From positions 1 through 64,000 of the forward strand of contig CAYMIJ010000012.1 of NCBI GenBank assembly GCA_964390465.1: 64,000 nucleotides of DNA, in the 5' to 3' direction. This DNA comes from JADZAI01 sp964390465. GTDB taxonomy: Bacteria; Pseudomonadota; Alphaproteobacteria; Micropepsales; Micropepsaceae. The notes below the pieces were generated by a model. That model saw nothing but the letters and a program-made list of their open reading frames with translations, had not been told where the DNA came from and made no database searches. Of the stretch, positions 50,715 through 59,998 are shown piece after piece. Numbering within the stretch: position 1 is the first letter of the stretch; the number at the start of each line of letters is the position of its first letter. The translations under genes and the position numbers were made by a program.

Positions 50715-52067
50715 ATGCGCTATCTGCCCCTGACGCCGGATGACCGGCGCCAGATGCTGGACACCATCGGTGCGGCATCTGTGGACGCGTTGTTCGTGGA
50801 TGTGCCGGAAGCGGCGCGTCTGAAGGCGCATGTCGATCTGCCGCGCGTGATGGGCGAGATGGAGGTCGAGCGTGACCTCGGTAAGCTTGCCGCGCGCAAC
50901 ATGACCGCTTCGTCGGTGCCGTTCTTTGTTGGCGCAGGCGCCTACAAGCATCATGTGCCGGCCAGCGTCGATCACATCATCCAGCGTTCGGAGTTCCTCA
51001 CCTCCTACACGCCCTATCAGCCGGAAATCGCACAGGGCACGCTGCAATATCTGTTCGAGTTCCAGACGCAGGTTGCCGCGATCACCGGCATGGAGGTCGC
51101 CAACGCCTCCATGTATGACGGCTCCACGGGCGCGGGCGAAGCCGTGCTGATGGCGGCCCGTGTGACCAAGCGCCAGAAGGCGCTGCTGTCGGGCCGTCTC
51201 CACCCGCATTATGCCGAAGTCATCCGCACGGTATGCGGTGCGGCGGGCGCCGGCATGACGATCGAAAGCCACAGCGCCGATGCGCGCAGCGTGGAAGACC
51301 TGATCGCCCGCATTGATGGCGAAACAGCCTGTGTCGTTGTTCAAAACCCGGATGTGTTCGGCAATCTGGCTGACCTCAAGCCGCTGGCTGAGGCCGCGCA
51401 GGCCAAAGGCGCACTGCTGATTGTCGTGGTGACGGAAGCCGTCTCGCTCGGTCTGGTGACGCCACCCGGTCATATGGGTGCCGACATCGTGGTTGCCGAA
51501 GGTCAGTCGATTGGCGTCGGGCTTCAGTTCGGCGGGCCTTATGTCGGCCTCTTTGCCACGCGCGAAAAATACATCCGCCACATGCCAGGGCGCCTCTGCG
51601 GTCAGACGGTTGATGGTCAGGGGCGGCGCGGCTTCGTGCTGACTCTCTCAACACGCGAACAGCATATCCGCCGCGAGAAGGCCACCTCGAACATCTGCAC
51701 CAATTCCGGGCTGATGGCGCTGGCCTTCACCATTCATATGACACTGCTGGGCGAACAGGGCCTCAAGCGTCTGGCGCTGCTCAACCATGAAGCGGCCTGC
51801 GATCTGGCTGATGCGCTGGCCGCCGTGAAGGGCGTTGAGGTTCTCACCTCTGCCTTCTTCAACGAGTTCACGGTGAAACTACCCAAGGCAGCAGTGGGCG
51901 TCGTCTCGGCCCTCGCCCGCAAAGGCATACTGGGCGGCGTGCCTGCATCGCGGCTTTATCCCGGCGAGAAGGCGATGGAGAATCTGCTGATCGTCGCCGC
52001 GACAGAAGTGAACACCGATGCGTGCCGTGCAGCTTTCGCCACGGCGCTGAGCGAGGTGCTGGCATGA
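50715..52067 (+). CDS. gcvPA: glycine dehydrogenase (decarboxylating) subunit 1
   Basis: 450-aa N-terminal half of the split P protein. MRYLPLTPDDRRQMLDTIG, YTPYQPEIAQGTLQYLFEFQ and the region ASMYDGSTGAGEA are typical. It has no PLP lysine, which sits in subunit 2. The stop overlaps the subunit 2 start by 4 bp, consistent with an obligate alpha2-beta2 complex. Confidence 0.96.
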   Translation: MRYLPLTPDDRRQMLDTIGAASVDALFVDVPEAARLKAHVDLPRVMGEMEVERDLGKLAARNMTASSVPFFVGAGAYKHHVPASVDHIIQRSEFLTSYTPYQPEIAQGTLQYLFEFQTQVAAITGMEVANASMYDGSTGAGEAVLMAARVTKRQKALLSGRLHPHYAEVIRTVCGAAGAGMTIESHSADARSVEDLIARIDGETACVVVQNPDVFGNLADLKPLAEAAQAKGALLIVVVTEAVSLGLVTPPGHMGADIVVAEGQSIGVGLQFGGPYVGLFATREKYIRHMPGRLCGQTVDGQGRRGFVLTLSTREQHIRREKATSNICTNSGLMALAFTIHMTLLGEQGLKRLALLNHEAACDLADALAAVKGVEVLTSAFFNEFTVKLPKAAVGVVSALARKGILGGVPASRLYPGEKAMENLLIVAATEVNTDACRAAFATALSEVLA

Positions 52068-53629
52068 GCATGAACAATCAGGGTCGCCCGACCCACGCCG
52101 CCACCGGCGGCTCGGAACAGATCGTCACATATACCGGCCACCGCGCGCTGGTGCAGGAAGAAGACCTCATCTTCGACCGTGGCCGTTCCGGCAAATGGGG
52201 CGTTGATCTGGCTGAACCCAAAGGCACGACCCGCCGACTTGGAACGGTCGCCGCGCGCGGCGAGATCGGTCTGCCCGATCTTTCCGAGCCGGAAGTGGTG
52301 CGTCACTTCGTGCGCCTCAGCCAGAAAAACTTTTCCATCGACACCGGCCTTTTTCCGCTCGGCTCGTGCACGATGAAGCACAATCCCCGCCTGAATGAGA
52401 AGGTCGCGCGCTTTGGCGGCTTTGGTGACATCCATCCCCTGCAGCCGCAGGAAACGGTGCAGGGCGCATGGGCGGTCATCGACCGGCTGGCACACTGGCT
52501 GAAAACCCTGACCGGCATGCCTGCCGTCGCCATGTCCCCCAAGGCGGGCGCACATGGCGAACTGTGCGGCCTGATGGCCATCAAGGCGGCCATCGCGGCG
52601 CGTGGTGAAACCCGCAACCGTATTCTTGTGCCGGAATCGGCGCATGGTACGAACCCCGCCACCGCAGCTCTGATCGGCTACAAGGTGGACACCGTTCCGG
52701 CGACCGAACGTGGCCGCGTCGATCTCGCGGCACTGAAGGCCAAGCTCGGCCCCGATGTCGCGGCCGTGATGGTCACAAACCCGAACACCTGCGGGCTCTT
52801 TGAAAACGAAGTGCGCGAGATCGCCGACGCCATTCATGGTGCGGGCGGTTACTTCTATTGCGATGGCGCGAACTACAACGCGATCGTCGGCCGCGTGCGC
52901 CCCGGCGATCTTGGCGTCGATGCGATGCATATCAACCTGCACAAGACCTTCTCGACGCCGCATGGTGGCGGCGGGCCGGGCGCTGGTCCGGTGGTGTTCT
53001 CTGCCGCGCTGGCACCCTTCGTGCCGCTGCCCTTCGTGGTGGCTGAGGGCGATGGCTTCCGTAATGTCGAGCACGAAAGCGAAACGCCGGATCGCGTCAC
53101 ACCGTTCGGACGCATGGTCGCCTTCCATGGCCAGATGGGCATGTTCACCCGCGCGATGGCCTACATGATGAGCCACGGTTCCGATGGCCTGAAGCAGGTG
53201 GCGGAAGATGCCGTTCTGAACGCCAACTATATTCTGGCCAGCCTTAAGGATGTGATGAGCGCGCCTTTTGGCGATAGCGGGCCCTGTATGCACGAAGCGC
53301 TGTTCGACGACAGCTTCCTGAAGGGCACGGGCGTCACCACACTCGATTTCGCCAAGGCGCTGATCGACGAGGGCTATCACCCGATGACGGTGTATTTCCC
53401 GCTCGTCGTGCATGGCGCGATGCTGATCGAGCCGACCGAAACGGAGTCGAAGGAAACGCTCGACCGTTTCATCTACGCGATGCGCTCGCTCGCGCTGGAA
53501 GCGAAGGCTGGAAACAAGGATGGTGCGACCAACCGCTTTGCCGGTGCGCCCTATCTCTCGCCGCGCTCACGCCTCGATGAAACCGCCGCTGCCCGCAAGC
53601 CCGTGCTGAAATGGACGGCGAAGGCATAA
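52064..53629 (+). CDS. gcvPB: glycine dehydrogenase (decarboxylating) subunit 2
   Basis: 521-aa PLP-containing half of the split P protein, starting at ATG 52064. The PLP lysine is in NLHKTFSTPHGGGGPG, and GLFPLGSCTMKHNPR is the conserved N-terminal block. It decarboxylates glycine and loads GcvH. Last gene of the riboswitch operon; a hairpin repeat follows. Confidence 0.96.
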   Translation: MSMNNQGRPTHAATGGSEQIVTYTGHRALVQEEDLIFDRGRSGKWGVDLAEPKGTTRRLGTVAARGEIGLPDLSEPEVVRHFVRLSQKNFSIDTGLFPLGSCTMKHNPRLNEKVARFGGFGDIHPLQPQETVQGAWAVIDRLAHWLKTLTGMPAVAMSPKAGAHGELCGLMAIKAAIAARGETRNRILVPESAHGTNPATAALIGYKVDTVPATERGRVDLAALKAKLGPDVAAVMVTNPNTCGLFENEVREIADAIHGAGGYFYCDGANYNAIVGRVRPGDLGVDAMHINLHKTFSTPHGGGGPGAGPVVFSAALAPFVPLPFVVAEGDGFRNVEHESETPDRVTPFGRMVAFHGQMGMFTRAMAYMMSHGSDGLKQVAEDAVLNANYILASLKDVMSAPFGDSGPCMHEALFDDSFLKGTGVTTLDFAKALIDEGYHPMTVYFPLVVHGAMLIEPTETESKETLDRFIYAMRSLALEAKAGNKDGATNRFAGAPYLSPRSRLDETAAARKPVLKWTAKA

Positions 53630-53659
53630 GACGCGCGTAAGGCACAGCCACTGTCGCTT

Positions 53660-53705
53660 GCCTTCCCCTTTCAGGGGAAGGTGCCGCGCGGCAGCGGAAC
53701 GGGTG
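53660..53705. repeat. two-hairpin intergenic repeat, copy C (diverged)
   Basis: CCTTCCCC-tttca-GGGGAAGG then GCCG-cg-CGGC and GGAACGGG. It has the same two-stem order as the copies at 917 and 5870 with different stem sequences. Between gcvPB and the convergent P450 gene it may also act as a terminator. Confidence 0.7.
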
Positions 53706-53722
53706 ATGCGGAAGCTGCGCCT

Positions 53723-54949
53723 CTACTGCTCGACCAGTATCCGCTCCAGCCCGCGGAAGAACGGCAATGTGCGCCAGCGCGGCGGCTCATCCACCAGACG
53801 CAGGTTCGGGAAGCGCTGAAAGAACACGCTGAAAAAGCTCACCGCTTCCATGCGGGCCAGCGGCGCACCGATGCAGATATGCGTGCCGCCGCCAAACGAC
53901 ATATGCGGCGCGCGTTTCGCGGTAATATCGAAGGCATCGGGATTTTCGAACGCCTCAGGGTCACGGTTCGCACCGCGCAACGAGACCATCACATTCTGAT
54001 GCTGATGCATGGGACAGCCCGCAATGCTGCGTTCATCGGGCACCACACGCCCGGTGATATCGACCGGCCCTTCATAGCGCAGGATCTCCTCAACCGCCTG
54101 CGGCGCCAGCCCCGGATCAGCAGCAAGCTTTGCCTTCTGCTCGGGGTTCAGCAGAAACTGGCGCACGCCATTACCGATGAGGTCAGTGGTGGTCAGATTG
54201 CCACCGATCAGCAGCGCGTTGAGATTGATGCGCACCTCGATGTCATTCAGCGGCGCGCCGTCTGCCTGTAACTGCACCATATCTGACACCAGATCGTCCT
54301 GGGGCTGTGCCCGCCGCGCCGCCATCAGTTCGGTGAAATATATCGTCAGCGCTTCACTGCACCGTTCCATGCGTTCGGTTTCTTCCGGGGTGCGCACCGG
54401 ATTGAGGCCAAGGATCGCCCCTTCCGACCATTCACGGAATTCGGCCAGTCTTTCCTGATCGACGCCCAGAATACGCGCGATGGCGATGATCGGAATGGGA
54501 ATCGCCACGTCGGCGATCAGGTCAAAACGTTTTTCATGCAGCACCCTGTCGAGCGCCTCGGCGACGATGGCGTCGATCTTGGGGCGCGCTTTGGCCACAC
54601 GCGCATAAAGCGCCTTGGCCAGCGGCAGGCGGATACGGCTGTGATCCGGCTCGTTCAGCGTCAGGATGGATTGGCGCTCGCCGGGTGGCAGATCATGGAT
54701 CTCAGGATTAATACGGATATGGGCGAGCGATCCTTCCTCGGGTGTTTCTGTGGTGCGCGCCAGTGTGCGGTCGTTCACTACGCCGCGCACATCGGCATAG
54801 CGCGAAAGGAACCATGTCTTGGTGGCGTCATCGCGCCACACCGGGCAGGCTTCACGCAGTGGCTTCAGTCGCGCATGCGGGTCTTCACGCGCGACAGGAT
54901 CAAAAGCGCTGAGGTGAATGACGGATTGGGGCAGCGATGTCTGGCTCAC
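53723..54949 (-). CDS. cytochrome P450
   Basis: 408-aa soluble bacterial P450. Heme-ligand block FGGGTHICIGAPLARME (Cys359), ExxR (E288-R291), and an I-helix GGNLTTTD (249-256). The usual acidic residue before the Thr (A/G-G-x-D/E-T) is Leu252, so oxygen activation may differ. No redox partner is adjacent. Substrate unknown; a convergent gap to gcvPB of 94 bp holds repeat copy C. Confidence 0.93.
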   Translation of the reverse strand: MSQTSLPQSVIHLSAFDPVAREDPHARLKPLREACPVWRDDATKTWFLSRYADVRGVVNDRTLARTTETPEEGSLAHIRINPEIHDLPPGERQSILTLNEPDHSRIRLPLAKALYARVAKARPKIDAIVAEALDRVLHEKRFDLIADVAIPIPIIAIARILGVDQERLAEFREWSEGAILGLNPVRTPEETERMERCSEALTIYFTELMAARRAQPQDDLVSDMVQLQADGAPLNDIEVRINLNALLIGGNLTTTDLIGNGVRQFLLNPEQKAKLAADPGLAPQAVEEILRYEGPVDITGRVVPDERSIAGCPMHQHQNVMVSLRGANRDPEAFENPDAFDITAKRAPHMSFGGGTHICIGAPLARMEAVSFFSVFFQRFPNLRLVDEPPRWRTLPFFRGLERILVEQ

Positions 54950-55029
54950 GGAAAAGACTCTGTGCTGTTAGACAATGACGGTGCAAACAGCGTGACGTAT
55001 GTTTGGCGCCGCATCAATGAGGATCAAAC

Positions 55030-55605
55030 GTGAGTGACGTCGCGGAAGTCATGAGGCTGGCGCTGACCAATCCAGTCAACGCGACAGTGCTGGATCGGCT
55101 GGCCACGCTGAACCTTCCTGATTCATGGCTGGTCTCAGGCTCGGTCTTCCAAACGGTGTGGAATGCCAGAACCGGGCGTGACCCGCAGCACGGCATCAAC
55201 GACTATGATGTCTTCTACTTCGATCCAGACACGAGCTGGGAGGCGGAGGACGCAATCATCCGCCAATGCACGGACGTGTTCGCCGATATCGAGGCCGAGG
55301 TACAGGTGCGCAATCAGGCGCGCGTGCATCTGTGGTATCCGCAGAAATTCGGCCAGCCTTACGCGCCACTGAAAGACTCTATCGAGTCCCTAACGCGCTT
55401 CCTTGCGCCCTGCTGCTCAGTGGGCTTGCGCAAGTCAGCTATGGGCCACGAACTGGCAGCGCCGTTCGGTGTGGATGATCTGCTCTCCATGACCATCCGG
55501 CGCAATGCACTCACCATTGGCACGCGCGACCGATACGAAGAGAAGGCCGCACGCTGGAAAGCGTGCTGGCCTGAAATCACCATTCTTCCGTGGACGGAGG
55601 ATTAA
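55030..55605 (+). CDS. nucleotidyltransferase-family protein (PF06042-like)
   Basis: 191-aa protein with the NTP_transf_6 pattern: LVSGSVFQTVWN near residue 35, then GINDYDVFYFDPD with the two metal-binding Asp, and VHLWYPQKFG. Such proteins are thought to be nucleotidyltransferases with unknown acceptors. Start is GTG 55030. It sits alone between the P450 and the ATP synthase genes. Confidence 0.82.
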   Translation: MSDVAEVMRLALTNPVNATVLDRLATLNLPDSWLVSGSVFQTVWNARTGRDPQHGINDYDVFYFDPDTSWEAEDAIIRQCTDVFADIEAEVQVRNQARVHLWYPQKFGQPYAPLKDSIESLTRFLAPCCSVGLRKSAMGHELAAPFGVDDLLSMTIRRNALTIGTRDRYEEKAARWKACWPEITILPWTED

Positions 55606-55650
55606 AAACGTGGACGGCCCGCCTGCGCGGACCATGACATCAGCAAGCGC

Positions 55651-56151
55651 TCAGTTCAGCCTTGCACGCAGATCGCGGATGGCCGCGTCGGTCATGGTCG
55701 ATGCCTTGGCGCCGTCCATGCGGCTACCGAGCAGCGATGCGGCGGCAGCCACAGCAGCTTCAGCGGCGGCAGACTTCACTTCAGCCAGTGCGGTGGTTTC
55801 CGCCTGACGGATCTTGCCCTCGGCCATCTTGGTGCGACGCGCGATCAGCGCCTCAAGCTGGACTTTGCTTTCCTTCTCAAGCTGGCTCGCTTCATTGCGG
55901 GCGGCGGCCAGAATATCAGCCGCTTCTTTTTCAGCTTCCGCAGCTTTGGTCTTGTAGGAGGAAAGCAGGTTTTCTGCTTCGGTGCGCAGGCGCTTGGCTT
56001 CTGCAAGCTCATTGGCGATCGCGGCCGAACGGTTGTCCAGCTGCTTCGCCAATGCCGCAGGCACACGCTTCCAGATGATGACGGCCAGAAAAATCAGCAG
56101 GCCAACGCCAACCCAGAAGGCCGGATCCAGATAGATGGGGCCGTTATGCAT
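55651..56151 (-). CDS. atpF: ATP synthase F0 subunit b
   Basis: 166-aa peripheral-stalk subunit. One TM helix (about 8-26, FWVGVGLLIFLAVIIW) and a long Ala/Lys/Glu coiled coil. It follows the b' gene by 10 bp. It ends the atpI-B-E-F'-F group; the F1 genes are elsewhere, as is usual in Alphaproteobacteria. Confidence 0.94.
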   Translation of the reverse strand: MHNGPIYLDPAFWVGVGLLIFLAVIIWKRVPAALAKQLDNRSAAIANELAEAKRLRTEAENLLSSYKTKAAEAEKEAADILAAARNEASQLEKESKVQLEALIARRTKMAEGKIRQAETTALAEVKSAAAEAAVAAAASLLGSRMDGAKASTMTDAAIRDLRARLN

Positions 56152-56161
56152 GATCGTTCCC

Positions 56162-56755
56162 TCAGCGAGTCAGGGCGGCGTCAACCGCTTTGGCCGCGTC
56201 CGCTGCCGTCATCGGCTCGCCGGTCAGGCGCGCATAGATGTCAGCCGCCGTTTCCGAAGCCACAGAGCGGATGTTCGACATCGCTTCATGTTTCATGGAC
56301 GACAGGCGCGAATCCGCTTCCGCCAGTTTGACCGCGAGCCCTGCCTCCGCCTCACCACGCGCTTTGTCGGCGGCGGCTTTGGCGGTGTTGCGGGTTTCAT
56401 CAGCCAGCTTGCGGCCATGTGCGCGTGCGTCACCCAGGGCTTTTTCATAGGCCGCAAGCGCCGCATCGGCATTCGCCTTGGCGGCGTTGGCTGCCGCGAG
56501 ATCGCCAGCAATGGTGCCACGGCGGGCTTCCAGCACCGAGCGGATGCGCGGGATCACCACATAGGTGAGTAGCGCGAACAGCACGATGAACGACACCGCC
56601 AGCCAGAACACCTGTCCGGCGAAGGTCTCGGTCGCCAGCTGTGGCAGGCCCGTCTTGTGGGGGGCCTCACCATGCGCGGCGGCTTCAGTGGCGTGGGCAG
56701 CGCCTTCCGCAGCAGCGGCAAGCACCGCTGCGGCAAACCCGGTCAGGAAGGCCAT
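56162..56755 (-). CDS. ATP synthase F0 subunit b'
   Basis: 197-aa second stalk subunit typical of photosynthetic and alphaproteobacterial ATP synthases. An Ala/His-rich N-terminal extension (residues 1-45) precedes the TM helix VFWLAVSFIVLFALLTYVV and a coiled coil. It pairs with subunit b as a heterodimer. Second of the b-type pair; symbols differ between annotation schemes (atpF' or atpG). Confidence 0.93.
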   Translation of the reverse strand: MAFLTGFAAAVLAAAAEGAAHATEAAAHGEAPHKTGLPQLATETFAGQVFWLAVSFIVLFALLTYVVIPRIRSVLEARRGTIAGDLAAANAAKANADAALAAYEKALGDARAHGRKLADETRNTAKAAADKARGEAEAGLAVKLAEADSRLSSMKHEAMSNIRSVASETAADIYARLTGEPMTAADAAKAVDAALTR

Positions 56756-56775
56756 GCGGCCGTCCTCCCTTCAGA

Positions 56776-57000
56776 TCAGGTGAACAGGATCACGAAAGCG
56801 AGCACGAGACCGAACAGGCCGGTCGCTTCGCACAGCGCGAAGCCGAGCAGCAGGTTGCCGTTCTGGCTGGCTGCCGCGCCGGGGTTGCGCAGCGCGCCCG
56901 ACAGGAAGTTGCCGAAGATGTTGCCGATGCCGATGCCCGCACCCAGAAGGGCGAGAGAGGCAAGACCAGCGCCGATGAACTTTGCGGCTGAGGCGTCCAT
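56776..57000 (-). CDS. atpE: ATP synthase F0 subunit c
   Basis: 74-aa proteolipid forming the rotor ring. Two helices with the RNPG loop (ALRNPGAA) and the proton-binding Glu in FALCEATGLFGL. ATG 57000 with AAGGAG eight bases before it is the start; the GTG at 57009 lies on the ribosome site. GAGIGIGNIFG is the glycine-rich helix 1. Confidence 0.96.
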   Translation of the reverse strand: MDASAAKFIGAGLASLALLGAGIGIGNIFGNFLSGALRNPGAAASQNGNLLLGFALCEATGLFGLVLAFVILFT

Positions 57001-57067
57001 GGTAGTCACTCCTTGAAGAAAGTCGTTGTTGCCAGCGGCCGGAAACGCAGGCCGGATTTCGTAAAAC

Positions 57068-57832
57068 TCAGTGATGCTCGTGCAGATTGATCGCGTCGTT
57101 GAGGTAGATACTGGTCAGCACCGCGAACACATAGGCCTGCAGGAAGGCGACCAGAAATTCCAGCGCCGTCACCGCGACGATGCCAGCCATCGGCAGGATC
57201 GCGCCCGCCGACATCACGCCGCCCGCCGTGCCCAAGCTGACCACAAACAGTGCGAACACTTTCAGCATGGTGTGACCGGCCAGCATGTTGGCGAACAGAC
57301 GCACCGACAGCGAAATCGGGCGCGACAGGAACGAGATCACCTCGATCGGCACGATCACCGGCAACAGCCAGCCCGGCACGCCGCCCGGCACGAACAGCGA
57401 GAAGAAATGCAGGCCGTGTTTCCACAGGCCGACAATGATGACGGTCAGAAACACCAGCGCCGCCAGCGCAAACGTCACGATGATGTGGCTGGTCGGCGTG
57501 AATGAATAAGGCAGCAGACCGAACAGGTTGCAGAACAGCACAAACATGAACAGCGTGAAGATCAGCGGAAAATACTTCATGCCCGCTTCGCCCGCATTCT
57601 GACGCACGGTGTTGGCGATGAACTCGTAGGCCATTTCGGCCATCGACTGCCAGCGACCCGGCACCAGCGCGGCACGCGCCATGCCTGCGACCAGAAACAG
57701 CGTAACGCCCAGAACAGCCAGCAGCATCCACAGCGAGGTGTTGGTGAATGACAGGTCGTATCCGCCGATGTGCAACGGCACGATCGGCTTGATCACGAAC
57801 TGCTCCATCGGGCCTGCGATCTGATTCAGCAT
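57068..57832 (-). CDS. atpB: ATP synthase F0 subunit a
   Basis: 254-aa membrane subunit with five to six helices that hands protons to the c ring. The essential Arg is in SLSVRLFANMLAGH; FLVAFLQAYVFAVLTSIYL is the last helix. ATG 57832 was chosen (MLNQIAGPMEQF) because the extension to 57952 reads through the atpI 3' end. Confidence 0.96.
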   Translation of the reverse strand: MLNQIAGPMEQFVIKPIVPLHIGGYDLSFTNTSLWMLLAVLGVTLFLVAGMARAALVPGRWQSMAEMAYEFIANTVRQNAGEAGMKYFPLIFTLFMFVLFCNLFGLLPYSFTPTSHIIVTFALAALVFLTVIIVGLWKHGLHFFSLFVPGGVPGWLLPVIVPIEVISFLSRPISLSVRLFANMLAGHTMLKVFALFVVSLGTAGGVMSAGAILPMAGIVAVTALEFLVAFLQAYVFAVLTSIYLNDAINLHEHH

Positions 57833-57839
57833 TGAGCCT

Positions 57840-58220
57840 TCAGTCCTCGTCCTCGTCACCCGGCAATGCCGGTGCAGTTTTCGCCTTTTCGGCGTCCTCG
57901 GCCTGCATCCGTCTTGCCTGACGGAACACGCCATAAAATCCTGCCGCCACACCCAGCAGCCCGAACACGAGCAGCATAGCGGGCGATGTATTCAGCCAGC
58001 GGTCGAGCACCATTCCCATGCCGCCGCCCACCACTGTCGCCACGACGAATTCCGTCGAAAGCTTGAAGGCGCTGCCGAGCGCGGAACTGGGTGCCGTTCG
58101 CGCGACTTTCTGCGGAGGAAGGATCCCGGATTCCTCAGCGCGGTGCTGAAGGGAATCAAGACGCCGCCCCAGATCATCCAGCCTGCCCTTGTCGGGGATA
58201 CGATCATCAGGAGCGGCCAT
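57840..58220 (-). CDS. AtpI-like F0 assembly protein
   Basis: 126-aa protein with two TM helices (FVVATVVGGGMGMVLDRWL and MLLVFGLLGVAAGFYGVF), the AtpI/Mg-transporter-associated domain that helps assemble the c ring. The N-terminal soluble part is Arg/Asp-rich. ATG 58220. The first gene of the F0 operon; 254 bp of non-coding DNA precede it. Confidence 0.88.
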   Translation of the reverse strand: MAAPDDRIPDKGRLDDLGRRLDSLQHRAEESGILPPQKVARTAPSSALGSAFKLSTEFVVATVVGGGMGMVLDRWLNTSPAMLLVFGLLGVAAGFYGVFRQARRMQAEDAEKAKTAPALPGDEDED

Positions 58221-58474
58221 CGCCCTAACCCTCAACCCCAACATGCAAACTGAACGAAAGATGCCCGCATTTCCGCGCAAAAGCGCTGGTCAACACGCAC
58301 CCCCCGGTGAAAGTCGCGCGGAACCTATGGGCGAGGCCGGGCGAAGTCAAGCGCACTGCAATGCGGTCTAACTCATTGCAAACGTTTATTTTTATCGCCC
58401 CAACCCCAAACCACATCGAACACTTGCTGCAAATGCGAACGGCTTATGGAATCGCGCGCGATTCAGCCAGCCCG

Positions 58475-58954
58475 TCAGGGCTGCACAAAGCCCGCCGAAA
58501 TGGTCACCGCTCCAGCCTCCACCTCGTCCTCCGTGCCCAGCAGCAGCCCGCGAATAGTGACGCTGGCGGTTACGCCGGCGCTGTCAGAAGCCGGCGTAAG
58601 GGTCTGCTGCTCAGTCACCGGCTGGCCGGCGACGCCACCATTCTTCTGCGCGGCGGCGAAAGCCTCCAGTGAGACCGCGCCCTGATATAGCGGGCCGGGG
58701 CGCAGCGCGTAATTCAGCGTCACATCGGCGAACACCATGCCGTCTTTGTTACTGGCGCAGAGCGCAGTGACCGACGACGCGGCTGCAATGAATTCATAGT
58801 CGGTTTTTACACGGCCCGATGCCATGCCGGGATATTTGGCCAGCCGTCCCCGCTCGGCGTCAACGCGCACCGCAGGGCAGTTCTCGGCTGAAGGTGCGCC
58901 CGATGCACAGGCCGCAAGCGGCAGCAAAGTGGCAAGCAGAATAATGTGACGCAT
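58475..58954 (-). CDS. lipoprotein of unknown function
   Basis: 159-aa lipoprotein. The lipobox LPLAACAS follows a signal peptide; GAGGAGG lies before ATG 58954. The mature part has three Cys-bearing segments (ENCPAVRV, ALCASNKDG) and VTLNYALRPG, a beta-rich pattern. No family was recognised. It faces ispH divergently with about 95 bp between. Confidence 0.78.
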   Translation of the reverse strand: MRHIILLATLLPLAACASGAPSAENCPAVRVDAERGRLAKYPGMASGRVKTDYEFIAAASSVTALCASNKDGMVFADVTLNYALRPGPLYQGAVSLEAFAAAQKNGGVAGQPVTEQQTLTPASDSAGVTASVTIRGLLLGTEDEVEAGAVTISAGFVQP

Positions 58955-59049
58955 GATGTCCTCCTCAGTCGCGCGCTTGACTGGCCGCGCGCCGCACACC
59001 TATCTCACGGGTGATAGCCGGGCCTTCAGCCCCGCTCAAGCCGGAAGCC

Positions 59050-59997
59050 ATGACCAACGCCCCGTCATTGACCTTGCGCCTTGCCGCGCCGCGCGGCTTC
59101 TGCGCTGGCGTGGACCGCGCCATCCAGATCGTCGAACGGGCGATTGAACGGTTCGGCGCGCCGGTCTTCGTGCGGCACGAGATCGTTCACAACCGCACAG
59201 TGGTTGAACGCCTGGAGCAGATGGGCGCAGTCTTTGTGGACGAACTGTCCGAATGCCCGGCGGACCGCCCGGTGATTTTCTCGGCGCATGGTGTTCCGAA
59301 GTCTGTGCCGGCTGAGGCCGAACAGCGCCAGATGATCTGGCTGGATGCCACCTGCCCGCTCGTCTCAAAGGTTCATGTCGAAGCGGAACGTCACAGCAAG
59401 GAAGGCCGCCACATCCTGCTGATCGGTCACAGGGGACACCCGGAAGTGATCGGAACGATGGGCCAGCTGCCTGAAGGGGCGATGACGCTCATCGAAACCG
59501 TGGAAGATGCACAGCGTATCCAGCCCGCATCCACTGACAGGCTGTCCTATGTCACCCAGACCACGCTGTCTGTCGACGACACGGCCGATATTGTCGAGGT
59601 TTTGCGTACGCGCTTTCCAGCCATCGCAGCACCCCACAAGGAAGACATCTGCTATGCGACATCCAATCGTCAGGATGCTGTAAAAGAAATCGCAAAAGGC
59701 TGCGACCTGCTGCTGGTGATCGGCGCGCCCAATTCTTCGAACTCACGCCGTCTGGTCGAAGTCGGCCTGCGGGCAGGCGCTCAGCGCGCGCATCTCATCC
59801 AGACCGCAGACGAGATCGACTGGCGCTGGTTCGATGCCATCACCACGGCGGGCCTCACGGCGGGGGCATCCGCGCCTGAAGATCTGGTGGAAGGGGTAAT
59901 TGCTGCCATCCGTGCCCGCTTTGAGGTGACGCTGCACGAAGTCACCGTGACACGCGAGGATGTACAGTTCAAACTCCCGCGCGCCCTGGCAGGGTGA
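59050..59997 (+). CDS. ispH: 4-hydroxy-3-methylbut-2-enyl diphosphate reductase
   Basis: 315-aa last enzyme of the MEP pathway, giving IPP and DMAPP. The 4Fe-4S ligands are GFCAGV (C18), DATCPLVSK and DICYATSNRQ. ATG 59050 has GGAAG upstream. First gene of the ispH-thrB-rnhA group seen in many Alphaproteobacteria. Confidence 0.96.
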   Translation: MTNAPSLTLRLAAPRGFCAGVDRAIQIVERAIERFGAPVFVRHEIVHNRTVVERLEQMGAVFVDELSECPADRPVIFSAHGVPKSVPAEAEQRQMIWLDATCPLVSKVHVEAERHSKEGRHILLIGHRGHPEVIGTMGQLPEGAMTLIETVEDAQRIQPASTDRLSYVTQTTLSVDDTADIVEVLRTRFPAIAAPHKEDICYATSNRQDAVKEIAKGCDLLLVIGAPNSSNSRRLVEVGLRAGAQRAHLIQTADEIDWRWFDAITTAGLTAGASAPEDLVEGVIAAIRARFEVTLHEVTVTREDVQFKLPRALAG

Positions 59998-59998
59998 C

